Origin: Streptomyces sp. NBC_01408
GTDB lineage: Bacteria > Actinomycetota > Actinomycetes > Streptomycetales > Streptomycetaceae
Direction: 5' to 3'
Length of the DNA: 64,000 nucleotides
NCBI RefSeq assembly: GCF_026340255.1
Contig: NZ_JAPEPJ010000003.1
Span: 558,001-622,000, forward strand
The notes under the pieces were generated by a model. That model did no database searches. It was not told the DNA's origin and saw only the letters and a program-made list of their open reading frames with translations. Of this stretch, positions 45,001 through 51,562 are shown piece by piece (the stretch's first letter is position 1; each line of letters opens with the position of its first letter). The position numbers and the translations under genes are program-made.

Positions 45001-46636
45001 CTCCAGGCGCGGCCGGAGGCAGGACGGCCCGGTTCCCGGGAGCCGCCGCCAAGCCAGCGGGCCGGTCAGCTGGCACGTGCGCCACGGCGGACGGGGCCCC
45101 CTGAGTGGTGGTGGGCAGGGCGGCCTCGTCCCCGGGGGCCGTCGCGGGGCTACCGGGCGCGGCGGTAAGCAGGGCCTCAGGCGTAACGGCGGGCGGCCGT
45201 TCGGTGGGTGCCGTTGTGGGTGGGTGGGCCGGTCCGGGCGGGGTCTGCCCGGCGGGGGCCAGCGGCGGGAAGAAGCTGGGCTGCGCCGTGCTGCCCGCCG
45301 ACTCGGCTGTGGGCAGGGCCTCTTCTGGGCTCGGCCCCGCCGCCCCTGCCTCCGACTGGGCCACGGGTTGGGCTCCTGGGGCCGACCATGCCGCGCTCCC
45401 CTCCGGCTCGGCCGCGGGCCGGGCCCCTGGGGTCGGCCATGCCCCGCCGGTCTCCGGCTGGGCCGCGGGCTGGGCGCCTGGGGTCGGCCATGCCGCATGG
45501 GCCGTGGGTGAGGGTGGGGTGTCGAAGTCGGGGGTGGGGAGGCCGAGTTGTCGGGCCGGGGCCGCGGTGGGGAGCGGCTCCAGGCGCCGCGCCTCCCCGA
45601 GGGGGGACCCGGCCGGGGAGTGCGTCGCTCCCGGCTGGGCTGCGGAAATCGGCGGCTGACCGGGAAGCTGGCCCTGCGGCGCGGCGGAATGGGCGGGGGA
45701 AGCGGGGGCCGGGGGCTCTTGTGGTGCAACGCCGCCGGAGCCGGGGGCTCGCAGGGGCAGCGGGGCAGCCTCCCTGGCCTCATGGGAGGCAACGCTGCCG
45801 GGGCCAGGGTCCCCCAGCGACGGCGCGGTGGACTGCCCGGCCGCCTGGTGCGCAACGCCGGCGGGGCCTGCAGCCCGCCGCAGCAGCGGGGCGGCCTCCC
45901 CGGCCCCATAGGACCCAACGCCGCCGGAGCCAGGGGCCCGCAGAGGCAGGGGGGCAGCCTCTCCGACCTCGTAGGACACAACGCTGCCGAGGCCAGGGTC
46001 CCCCAGCGACGGCGACGTGGACGGCCCGGCCGCCTGGGGCGCACCGCCACCTGGGCTAAGGGCCCGCAGCGAGGGCAGGGCGGTCTCCTCGGCCCCGTGG
46101 GACCCAACGCCGCCGGAGCCAAGGGCACGCAGGGCCAGGAGAGCGGCCTCGTCGGCCTCTTGGGGCGCGGCGCTGGCGGGGCCCGGGGCCCTCAGGGGCA
46201 GGGGTGCAGCCTTCCGGGCCTCGTGGGGTGCACCGGCGCCGAGGCCCGGGGTCCGCAGCAGGGGCGAGGCGGCCTCGCCGGCCTCGTGCGGTGCATCGGC
46301 GCCGGGCACCGGGGGCCGAAGCGGGGGCGGGGCGACCTCCCCGGCCCCGCGGGACTCAAAGCCGCCGGAGCCAAGGGCACGCAGGGGCAGCGGGGCGGCC
46401 TCGCCGGCCTCTTGGGGGGCGCCGGGGACCGGGGGCCGCAGGGGCGGGGTGGCCTCGCCGGTCTCTTGGGGAGTGCTGGGGCCCGCGGACCGCAGGGGCA
46501 GGGGGGCCGGGGCCTCGGGGGGTGCGGCGTCGGCGGGGTTGGGGGTTCGGAGTTCCCGGGGGTGGGGTTCGGGGGCCGGGTCCCGGTGGGGGGTGTGGGG
46601 GCCCGGGGCAGGGGTGGACTGGTGCGGTTCGGGCAT
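42047..46636 (-). CDS. IucA/IucC-type siderophore synthetase with ~940-residue repetitive N-terminal extension
   Basis: The open frame is 1529 residues from ATG 46636, with GAGGA 7 nt upstream. Residues about 950-1529 are a full NIS synthetase: ATVENLLRCWVREAAIPRPD, SELHG-like YSPELHGSFPLHWFAVAP, VPLPLHPWQARDLLQ, SLGLRITNSRRENLRKELHR, LESHQQNTLVLLDP and GGRYRDNQGYYFRES. Residues 1-940 are Pro/Ala/Gly-rich with three repeat classes: about 13 copies of a 21-residue unit (40-307), three 17-residue units (382-432) and degenerate ~32-residue units (about 495-770). Normal family length is 560-620. Codon third-position G+C in the repeats is high in places but lower than in the enzyme part. The extension is either a real disordered tail or an over-long open frame. 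An internal GTG near 44047 lacks a clear ribosome site. Confidence 0.8.
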   Translation of the reverse strand: MPEPHQSTPAPGPHTPHRDPAPEPHPRELRTPNPADAAPPEAPAPLPLRSAGPSTPQETGEATPPLRPPVPGAPQEAGEAAPLPLRALGSGGFESRGAGEVAPPPLRPPVPGADAPHEAGEAASPLLRTPGLGAGAPHEARKAAPLPLRAPGPASAAPQEADEAALLALRALGSGGVGSHGAEETALPSLRALSPGGGAPQAAGPSTSPSLGDPGLGSVVSYEVGEAAPLPLRAPGSGGVGSYGAGEAAPLLRRAAGPAGVAHQAAGQSTAPSLGDPGPGSVASHEAREAAPLPLRAPGSGGVAPQEPPAPASPAHSAAPQGQLPGQPPISAAQPGATHSPAGSPLGEARRLEPLPTAAPARQLGLPTPDFDTPPSPTAHAAWPTPGAQPAAQPETGGAWPTPGARPAAEPEGSAAWSAPGAQPVAQSEAGAAGPSPEEALPTAESAGSTAQPSFFPPLAPAGQTPPGPAHPPTTAPTERPPAVTPEALLTAAPGSPATAPGDEAALPTTTQGAPSAVAHVPADRPAGLAAAPGNRAVLPPAAPGAASGGVPVAADRPAGSPTTPGDQVALHAAAPGAPSAVAPAPGDQPGGSATAPAHRPPAAEPGDQPGSPATAPRDEAALPTTTQGVPSAVAHVPADRPAGFAAALGNRAVLPSAAPEVASDGVPVPDDALAGSPKAPWDLAALPAATPGVPSPEVLAPGGPGTASRGQAAPPAAVAGAPSIVGPVPTDLPGGFATAPRDQAAAPEAPSAEAASGTATAAAPHAAEPPGPAAAGSSDLPGRGAGPGEVREPEPGTGVSEGASARQGLEGAGPAALARQGLEGDGPADSQPSQTGGSPEAASGRPARGWADSGAPASSDGPVTTDWPAQHGPDAARVAPQYPPASARPGDRGADRPAGDPPGEAPTQQPPVFGAGAAVGAAATVPRQKDGTPRLRPGWPGAVGPEPTALPDLLDHPDPAVAAEAATVENLLRCWVREAAIPRPDGPAGTLLRIPLPASGVALLVAVRYWSPAGWHRFAPARLQGVPAGAPALDAVTLAALIAREGTGGGRGGADLVGRVSDSVRRTTEFIADRRQRPTAPAPVAGDRFLTAEQSLLLGHPLQPDPKSREGLSEAEVRCYSPELHGSFPLHWFAVAPTALATDSAWTERGRPVPAAQLLGRLAPGLPLPDGTVPLPLHPWQARDLLQRPSVAALRDAGLLHDLGPHGDPWYPTSSVRTVHRPGAPAMLKLSLGLRITNSRRENLRKELHRGVEVHRLLRTGLAEQWQTSHPRFDIVRDPAWVAVDAPDGTPVPGLDALLRHNPFRPGDDAVCVAALTAPRPWPGRTTMRSRLSEIVCALATATGRTSSAVAAEWFLRYLDHVVLPVLAFDALAGIALESHQQNTLVLLDPAGWPVGGRYRDNQGYYFRESRRAELEQRLPGIGSASDTFVSDAVTDERFAYYLGINNVLGLIGAFGSQRLADERVLLAAFRRFLSKAAGLGPLPARLLDSPTLRCKANLLTRLGGLDELVGPVDTQSVYVTIANPLHD
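44631..45159 (-). repeat. 181-bp direct duplication, 348-bp period, in synthetase gene
   Basis: The segments 44631-44811 and 44979-45159 align over 181 bp with 11 mismatches, about 94% identity. The offset of 348 bp is 116 codons, so the frame is kept. Both encode LPTTTQG(A/V)PSAVAHVPADR and the GNRAVLP unit of the long N-terminal extension. More degenerate copies of the same ~32-residue motif lie between and after them. Confidence 0.9.
45341..45493 (-). repeat. Three 51-bp tandem repeats in synthetase extension
   Basis: Three adjacent 17-residue units AWPTPGAQPAAQPETGG, AWPTPGARPAAEPEGSA and AWSAPGAQPVAQSEAGA (residues 382-432). The DNA copies are clearly related, with the shared core CTGGGGTCGGCCATGCC on the plus strand. 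Confidence 0.85.
45716..46519 (-). repeat. 63-bp tandem repeat array, about 13 copies
   Basis: Residues 40-307 of the synthetase frame consist of a 21-residue unit with consensus GEAAPLPLRAPGSGG plus six variable residues. Eleven units (78-307) are 21 residues long, except the last at 20. Two shorter units precede them. Units with GDPG in place of LRAPG recur at positions 9 and 12, suggesting block duplication. No unit breaks the frame. Confidence 0.88.
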
Positions 46637-46658
46637 CGCGGGTCCTCGGGGGTGCGGG

Positions 46659-48236
46659 TCAGTGGAGCCGGCGGGCGGCGGCCGGGATGGAGTCGGCCAG
46701 GCGGTCGAGGACCGCTGCGGCCTGCTCGTCCGTCAGGGTCAGCGGGGGCAGCAGGCGGACCACGGCGGCGTGGCGGCCGCCGAGTTCGACGATCAGCCCG
46801 CGGTCCAGGCATTCCTGGCGCACGGCCGCGGCGAGGTCGGGGGCGGCGGATCCGGTGTCGGGGTCCACGAGTTCGACGCCGATCATCAGGCCGCGCCCGC
46901 GGACGTCGCCGATGCAGGGGTGGGCGGAGGCCAGTCCGCGCAGGGCCGCGAGCATCCGCTCGCCCAGGACTGCCGCGCGCTCCGCCAGCCGGTTCTCTCG
47001 GACGAAAGCGAGGGTGGCGGTACCGGCCGCCATGGCCAGCTGGTTGCCGCGGAACGTTCCGGCATGGGCCCCGGGGGCCCAGACGTCGAGGCCGGACCGG
47101 TACACGATCACCGCGAGCGGCAGGCTGCCGCCGATCGCCTTGGACAGGACCATCACGTCGGGTACCACGCCGGCGTGGTCGACCCCCCAGAACGCGCCGG
47201 TCCGCCCGACGCCCGTCTGCACCTCGTCCGCGATCAGCGGGATCCCCCGCTCCGCGGTGATCTCGCGCATCCGGCGCAGCCAGCCGTCCGGGGCGGGGAT
47301 GACCCCGCCCTCGCCCTGCACGGGTTCGACGATCATGCCGGCCGGCAGGGTCACCCCGCTCTTGGGGTCGTCCAGGAGGTTCTCGGTCCAGTGGGCGGCG
47401 AGCCGGGCGCCCTCGGTTCCGCCGACGCCGAACGGGCAGTGGTGGTCCTGCGGGTAGGGCAGCCGGGTCACCCGTACGTCCGTGGCACCTCCCGACGCGT
47501 CAAGGGCGCCGGCGGTCATGCCGTGGTAGGCCCCGGTGAAGGCGAGCAGCCCCGAGCGTCCGGTCGCGGTGCGGACCAGTTTGAGCGCGGCCTCCACCGC
47601 GTCCGTGCCGGCCGGCCCGCAGAACTGGATGCGGGCGTCGGCGGCCAGCGCGGGCGGCAGGTTGGTGAACAGCTCGGTGGTGAAGGCGTCCTTGACCGGG
47701 GTCGCGAGATCGAGCACGTGCAGCGGGGCGCCGGAGTCGAGGACGCCGCGGATGGCTTCGAGCACCACCGGGTGGTTGTGCCCGAGGGCGAGGGTGCCGG
47801 CTCCGGAGAGGCAGTCGAGGTAGCGCCGCCCGTCGGCGCCCTCGATCGTCAGCCCGCGGGCCCGCACCGGGACGACGGGCAGGGAGCGCGCGTACGTCCG
47901 GGCCGCGGACTCCCGCTGGGCCTGCCGGCGGAGGATGCCCTCGGGGGACGCGGCGGGCGGGGCAGACGGGGCAGGACCTCCGGCCGCCCGGCTCCCCTGC
48001 GCCGGCACCTGCGGCGGGGACGGGGACGGGAGCTGTGGCGCGATCTGGGGCGGAACCGGCGACTGAGCCGGGGACTGAACCGGCGGCAGGACCGGGGACT
48101 GAACCGGCGGCAGGACCGGGGACTGAACCGGCGGCAGGACCGGCGTCTGAGTCAGTGACGGGATCTGCGACGGCATCGGCGGCGGGATCTGCGCCGCGGC
48201 GGCTGCCGCGGCCGCGGCCTGCTCGGTCAAAGCCAC
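46659..48236 (-). CDS. Diaminobutyrate-2-oxoglutarate aminotransferase-like enzyme (siderophore operon)
   Basis: This class III PLP aminotransferase has 525 residues from GTG 48236 (VALTEQAAAAAAAAAQIPPP), chosen because GGAGG lies 10 nt upstream; ATG 48287 is an alternative without a site. Residues 1-100 are Ala/Pro/Gln-rich, with three PVLPPVQS repeats. The enzyme begins near RSLPVVPVRARGLTIEGADG. Signatures are GPAGTDAVEAALKL, FTGAYHGMTAGALDASGG, PLIADEVQTGVGRTGAFWG and the PLP lysine in VLSKAIGGSLPL. Closest in pattern to DABA aminotransferases (Dat/RhbA/EctB), it would make L-2,4-diaminobutyrate from aspartate semialdehyde for the synthetases. It leads the operon, 22 bp before the next gene. 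Confidence 0.88.
   Translation of the reverse strand: MALTEQAAAAAAAAAQIPPPMPSQIPSLTQTPVLPPVQSPVLPPVQSPVLPPVQSPAQSPVPPQIAPQLPSPSPPQVPAQGSRAAGGPAPSAPPAASPEGILRRQAQRESAARTYARSLPVVPVRARGLTIEGADGRRYLDCLSGAGTLALGHNHPVVLEAIRGVLDSGAPLHVLDLATPVKDAFTTELFTNLPPALAADARIQFCGPAGTDAVEAALKLVRTATGRSGLLAFTGAYHGMTAGALDASGGATDVRVTRLPYPQDHHCPFGVGGTEGARLAAHWTENLLDDPKSGVTLPAGMIVEPVQGEGGVIPAPDGWLRRMREITAERGIPLIADEVQTGVGRTGAFWGVDHAGVVPDVMVLSKAIGGSLPLAVIVYRSGLDVWAPGAHAGTFRGNQLAMAAGTATLAFVRENRLAERAAVLGERMLAALRGLASAHPCIGDVRGRGLMIGVELVDPDTGSAAPDLAAAVRQECLDRGLIVELGGRHAAVVRLLPPLTLTDEQAAAVLDRLADSIPAAARRLH
48072..48143 (-). repeat. Three 24-bp tandem repeats in aminotransferase gene
   Basis: The 24-bp unit encodes PVLPPVQS three times in a row (residues 32-55 of the aminotransferase). 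The DNA copies are nearly identical (plus-strand core GACTGAACCGGCGGCAGGAC). Confidence 0.9.
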
Positions 48237-48501
48237 GAGTGTCGGTCCTCCCGCACGGATTGCTCTTCCGGATTGCGCCTCGAACATGAACGCTGCATCC
48301 CCATCCCCCGTACGTACCAACGACGGTGACGGCGGCGGATCACGGGTGGGCCCAAGATCCTTGCCCGGCCGGGGCCGAGAGCCGGAACCGGCGCCCCGGG
48401 CTGTGTCGTCCTGCGCAGCAGCGGCATAGTGGGGGGCTGCACTCAGCGGGACTCCAAACGCACCACCTCACTACCCGAACCACCCCAGGGGGACTGACGA
48501 C
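48237..48501. promoter_or_regulatory. Divergent promoter region, NIS operon / lipoprotein protease
   Basis: This 265-bp gap should carry the main NIS operon promoter (minus) and that of the protease gene (plus). I looked for the iron-box palindrome of DmdR/IdeR (TTAGGTTAGGCTAACCTAA type) and for a Zur-like site and saw neither. Confidence 0.5.
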
Positions 48502-49674
48502 ATGCGACCGAACCGACCGGTCACCGCGATCCTGTGCGCGGCCGCGATAGCGCTGACCGCCGCGGCCTGCGGACCCGGCGACGGTGAGGCCGGCGGCGAC
48601 GCCAAGCCGACCGTGGCGGCGAGCCTCCCGGCCGGGGCCGACGGGATCAAGATCCCGGACCAGCTGAAGGAGAAGCTCAAGGAGCACGGCTTCGACCTGG
48701 AGAAGTGGAAGGGGGGTGAGTGGAAGAACTGGAAGAAGGACGACTGGCTCCGCGAGGCGGGCGACTACATCAACCCGATCATCGAGGACCTGTGGGACCC
48801 GGACCGGATGCGTGACGCTGAGCAGCCGCAGCGCCCGTCCGTCGACCCGGACGCGGGCAAGGACCAGGGCGTCACCGACCCGACCCCGGCCCCGGTGACG
48901 GCCAGGGCCGCGAACCCGCCCTACCACCAGAGCGTTCCGGAGTCCGGCAAGGTCTTCTTCGACGGGCCCGAGGGCTCGATGGTCTGCTCGGCCACCGTGG
49001 TCAAGGACCCCGCCCACCCCGGCAAGTCCAACATGGTCTGGACGGCCGGCCACTGCGTGCACGCGGGCAAGGCCGGCGGCTGGTACCGCAACATCGCCTT
49101 CGTCCCGTCCTACAACAACGCGGGCAAGCAGGCGGCGCAGCTCAAGGGCGCGCCCCGCGAGCAGGTGGCTCCGTACGGCGTGTGGTGGAGCGACTGGGCG
49201 CAGACCTCCGACCAGTGGATCTCGACCGGTGGTCCGACCGGCGGCGCGGGCGCCCCGTACGACTTCGCGGTGCTGCACGTGACCCCGGAGAAGGGCAGTG
49301 GCAAGTCCCTGGAGGAGACGGTCGGTTCGGCGCTCCCGGTGGAGTTCAACGCCCCGGCCGTGGGCAAGGTCGCGAGCATCACCGCCACGGGCTACCCGGC
49401 GGCGGCCCCCTTCGACGGCCAGAAGGCCTTCCAGTGCGCGGACAAGCCGGGCAGGCTGTCGCTGGCCGCTGCCGACCCGGTGATGTACCGCATCGGCTGC
49501 ACCATGACCGGCGGTTCCTCCGGTGGCGGCTGGGTCGCGCAGGGCGCCGACGGCAAGCCCGCGCTGGTGTCGAACACCTCGATCGGCCCGGCCAAGGCGG
49601 GCTGGCTGGCCGGACCCCGGCTGGGCCCGGAGGCGAAGGGCATCTTCGACGCCGTCAGCGGCAAGTTCAAGTAG
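48502..49674 (+). CDS. Lipoprotein trypsin/V8-like serine protease
   Basis: This 390-residue protein starts at ATG 48502 (MRPNRPVTAILCAAAIALTA). The signal peptide ends in the lipobox LTAAAC, so the mature protein is probably lipid-anchored at the membrane surface. A charged Trp/Lys-rich segment (LEKWKGGEWKNWKKDDW) precedes the protease domain. The triad is His in MVWTAGHCVHAGK, Asp in PYDFAVLHV and Ser in GCTMTGGSSGGGWV. These are closer to V8/glutamyl-endopeptidase-like enzymes than to classical trypsin, since the Ser motif is GGSSGG instead of GDSGG. Substrate unknown. It has its own promoter and a strong shared terminator. Confidence 0.9.
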   Translation: MRPNRPVTAILCAAAIALTAAACGPGDGEAGGDAKPTVAASLPAGADGIKIPDQLKEKLKEHGFDLEKWKGGEWKNWKKDDWLREAGDYINPIIEDLWDPDRMRDAEQPQRPSVDPDAGKDQGVTDPTPAPVTARAANPPYHQSVPESGKVFFDGPEGSMVCSATVVKDPAHPGKSNMVWTAGHCVHAGKAGGWYRNIAFVPSYNNAGKQAAQLKGAPREQVAPYGVWWSDWAQTSDQWISTGGPTGGAGAPYDFAVLHVTPEKGSGKSLEETVGSALPVEFNAPAVGKVASITATGYPAAAPFDGQKAFQCADKPGRLSLAAADPVMYRIGCTMTGGSSGGGWVAQGADGKPALVSNTSIGPAKAGWLAGPRLGPEAKGIFDAVSGKFK

Positions 49675-49784
49675 CCGCGACACGACCCGTACGAGGGCGC
49701 ACCACACGCCACGACGCCACGACGGCACGAGCACGGCGTACGACGCCACGGCGACACCACGCCACGGCGGCACCACACAGCACT

Positions 49785-49813
49785 GAGGGCCCCCTGCACC
49801 GCAGGGGGCCCTC
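49785..49813. terminator. 13-bp bidirectional terminator
   Basis: GAGGGCCCCCTGC (49785-49797) and GCAGGGGGCCCTC (49801-49813) form a perfect stem with a 3-nt loop between the convergent protease and hflX genes. Confidence 0.92.
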
Positions 49814-49844
49814 GGCCGTTCACACCGTCATCCGCTCCGGCGCG

Positions 49845-51350
49845 TCACTGCTTCGCGAGCGCGTACGGAGCCAGGTCCGCCGCCAGTTCCTGATGGACCC
49901 GCGCCTTGAGCAGGGTGCCCTCCGCGGTGTGCTCCTCGGAGATCACCTCGCCCTCGGCGTGCGCCTTGGCCACCAGCGAGCCGCGCGTGTACGGCACCAG
50001 TGCCTCCACCTCGACCTCGGGCCGGGGCAGCTCGGTGTCGATGAGCGCGAGGAGTTCCTCGATGCCCATTCCCGTGCGGGCCGATACAGCGATGGAGTGC
50101 CGCTCGATCCGCAGCAGCCGCTGCAGCACGAGCGGGTCCGCGGCGTCCGCCTTGTTGATCACGACGATCTCGGGCACGTTCACCGCGCCGACCTCGCGGA
50201 TCACCTCACGCACCGCCGCCAGCTGCTCCTCCGGCGCCGGGTGCGAGCCGTCCACGATGTGCAGGATGAGGTCGGAGTCGCCGACCTCCTCCATCGTGGA
50301 CCGGAACGCCTCGACGAGGTGGTGGGGCAGGTGCCGGACGAAGCCCACGGTGTCGGCCAGGGTGTAGATCCGGCCGCTCGGGGTCTCGGCCCGGCGCACG
50401 GTCGGGTCGAGGGTGGCGAACAGCGCGTTCTCCACCAGTACGCCCGCGCCCGTGAGGCGGTTGAGCAGCGAGGACTTGCCCGCGTTGGTGTAGCCGGCAA
50501 TGGCGACCGACGGCACCTTGTTGCGGCGTCGTTCCTGCCGCTTGATGTCGCGGCCGGTCTTCATGTCCGCGATCTCCCGGCGCATCTTCGCCATCTTCTC
50601 GCGGATCCGGCGCCGGTCCGTCTCGATCTTGGTTTCACCAGGGCCACGGGTGGCCATGCCGCCACCGCCGCCGCCACCCATCTGACGGGACAGCGAGGCA
50701 CCCCAGCCGCGCAGTCGCGGCAGCATGTACTGCATCTGCGCGAGCGCGACCTGCGCCTTGCCCTCTCGGGACTTGGCGTGCTGGGCGAAGATGTCGAGGA
50801 TGAGGGCGGTCCGGTCGACCACCTTCACCTTGACGACGTCTTCGAGGGCGATGAGCTGGCCGGGGCTGAGCTCGCCGTCGCAGACGACGGTGTCGGCGCC
50901 GGTCTCCATGACGATGTCGCGCAGTTCCCGGGCCTTGCCCGAGCCGATGAAGGTGGCCGGGTCGGGCTTGTCGCGGCGCTGGATCACGCCGTCGAGTACG
51001 AGGGCACCGGCCGTCTCGGCGAGGGCGGCGAGCTCCGCGAGGGAGTTCTCCGCGTCGTTCACCGTGCCGGAGGTCCAGACGCCGACGAGCACGACGCGCT
51101 CGAGGCGCAGCTGCCGGTACTCGACCTCGGTGACGTCTTCGAGTTCGGTGGAGAGGCCGACCACGCGGCGCAGGGCCGCGCGCTCGGAGCGTTCGAACTG
51201 CTCGCCGTCGCGGTCTCCGTCGATCTCGTGGCTCCAGGCGACGTCCTCTTCCATCAGGGCATCGGCCCGAAGGCTCTCGGTGAAGCTCTGCGAGTCCGGC
51301 ACGTCCTGTGCGTCCCGCGCGTCCTGGGAAGGGGAAGAAGAGGAGGTCAT
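49845..51350 (-). CDS. hflX: Ribosome-associated GTPase HflX
   Basis: This 501-residue GTPase starts at ATG 51350 (MTSSSSPSQDARDAQDVPDS) with AAGGAT upstream. The N-terminal HflX domain includes DPATFIGSGKARELRDIV and LSPGQLIALEDVVKVKVVDR, followed by a Gly-rich loop (RQMGGGGGGGMATRGPGETK). The G domain has G1 (IAGYTNAGKSSLLNRL), G3 (LADTVGFVRHLPHHLVEAFR) and G4 (VINKAD). HflX splits stalled or heat-damaged ribosomes. The ~65-residue N-terminal extension is longer than in E. coli and rich in Asp/Ser. It has a possible operator in its promoter. Confidence 0.96.
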   Translation of the reverse strand: MTSSSSPSQDARDAQDVPDSQSFTESLRADALMEEDVAWSHEIDGDRDGEQFERSERAALRRVVGLSTELEDVTEVEYRQLRLERVVLVGVWTSGTVNDAENSLAELAALAETAGALVLDGVIQRRDKPDPATFIGSGKARELRDIVMETGADTVVCDGELSPGQLIALEDVVKVKVVDRTALILDIFAQHAKSREGKAQVALAQMQYMLPRLRGWGASLSRQMGGGGGGGMATRGPGETKIETDRRRIREKMAKMRREIADMKTGRDIKRQERRRNKVPSVAIAGYTNAGKSSLLNRLTGAGVLVENALFATLDPTVRRAETPSGRIYTLADTVGFVRHLPHHLVEAFRSTMEEVGDSDLILHIVDGSHPAPEEQLAAVREVIREVGAVNVPEIVVINKADAADPLVLQRLLRIERHSIAVSARTGMGIEELLALIDTELPRPEVEVEALVPYTRGSLVAKAHAEGEVISEEHTAEGTLLKARVHQELAADLAPYALAKQ

Positions 51351-51422
51351 TGGATCCTTACGTCGATTCGAATGCGTCCGCGGCGCCCAGGAGGAGCAGG
51401 TGCTGGAACCCACGCACCGCAA

Positions 51423-51440
51423 GTGACATAACACTGTCAC
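51423..51440. promoter_or_regulatory. hflX: Inverted repeat in the hflX promoter
   Basis: GTGACA-TAACAC-TGTCAC (51423-51440) is a perfect 6-bp inverted repeat with a 6-nt spacer, about 75-90 bp upstream of the hflX start. A third half-site, TGTCAC, follows at about 51449-51454. It is a candidate regulator-binding site of unknown identity. Confidence 0.4.
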
Positions 51441-51562
51441 GTCCAACGTGTCACACCGCCGGGGGATTCCCCGAACGGGCCCGTCGATGGTGACATGCCC
51501 GTTCCTCGCCCGTCACACCCTTTTCCCCTCCCGGCGCGCCCGTGGGGTCGTCCTGTCCCTCC

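Noticed and set aside
45548..47260. Long plus-strand open frames opposite the synthetase extension and aminotransferase
   Set aside because: They are mirror frames of very GC-rich minus-strand DNA, show no domain, and run across two well-supported genes.
39137..48501. Search for an iron-box (DmdR/IdeR) palindrome in the siderophore operon gaps
   Set aside because: Gaps at 41107-41351, 46637-46658 and 48237-48501 contain no sequence close to TTAGGTTAGGCTAACCTAA.
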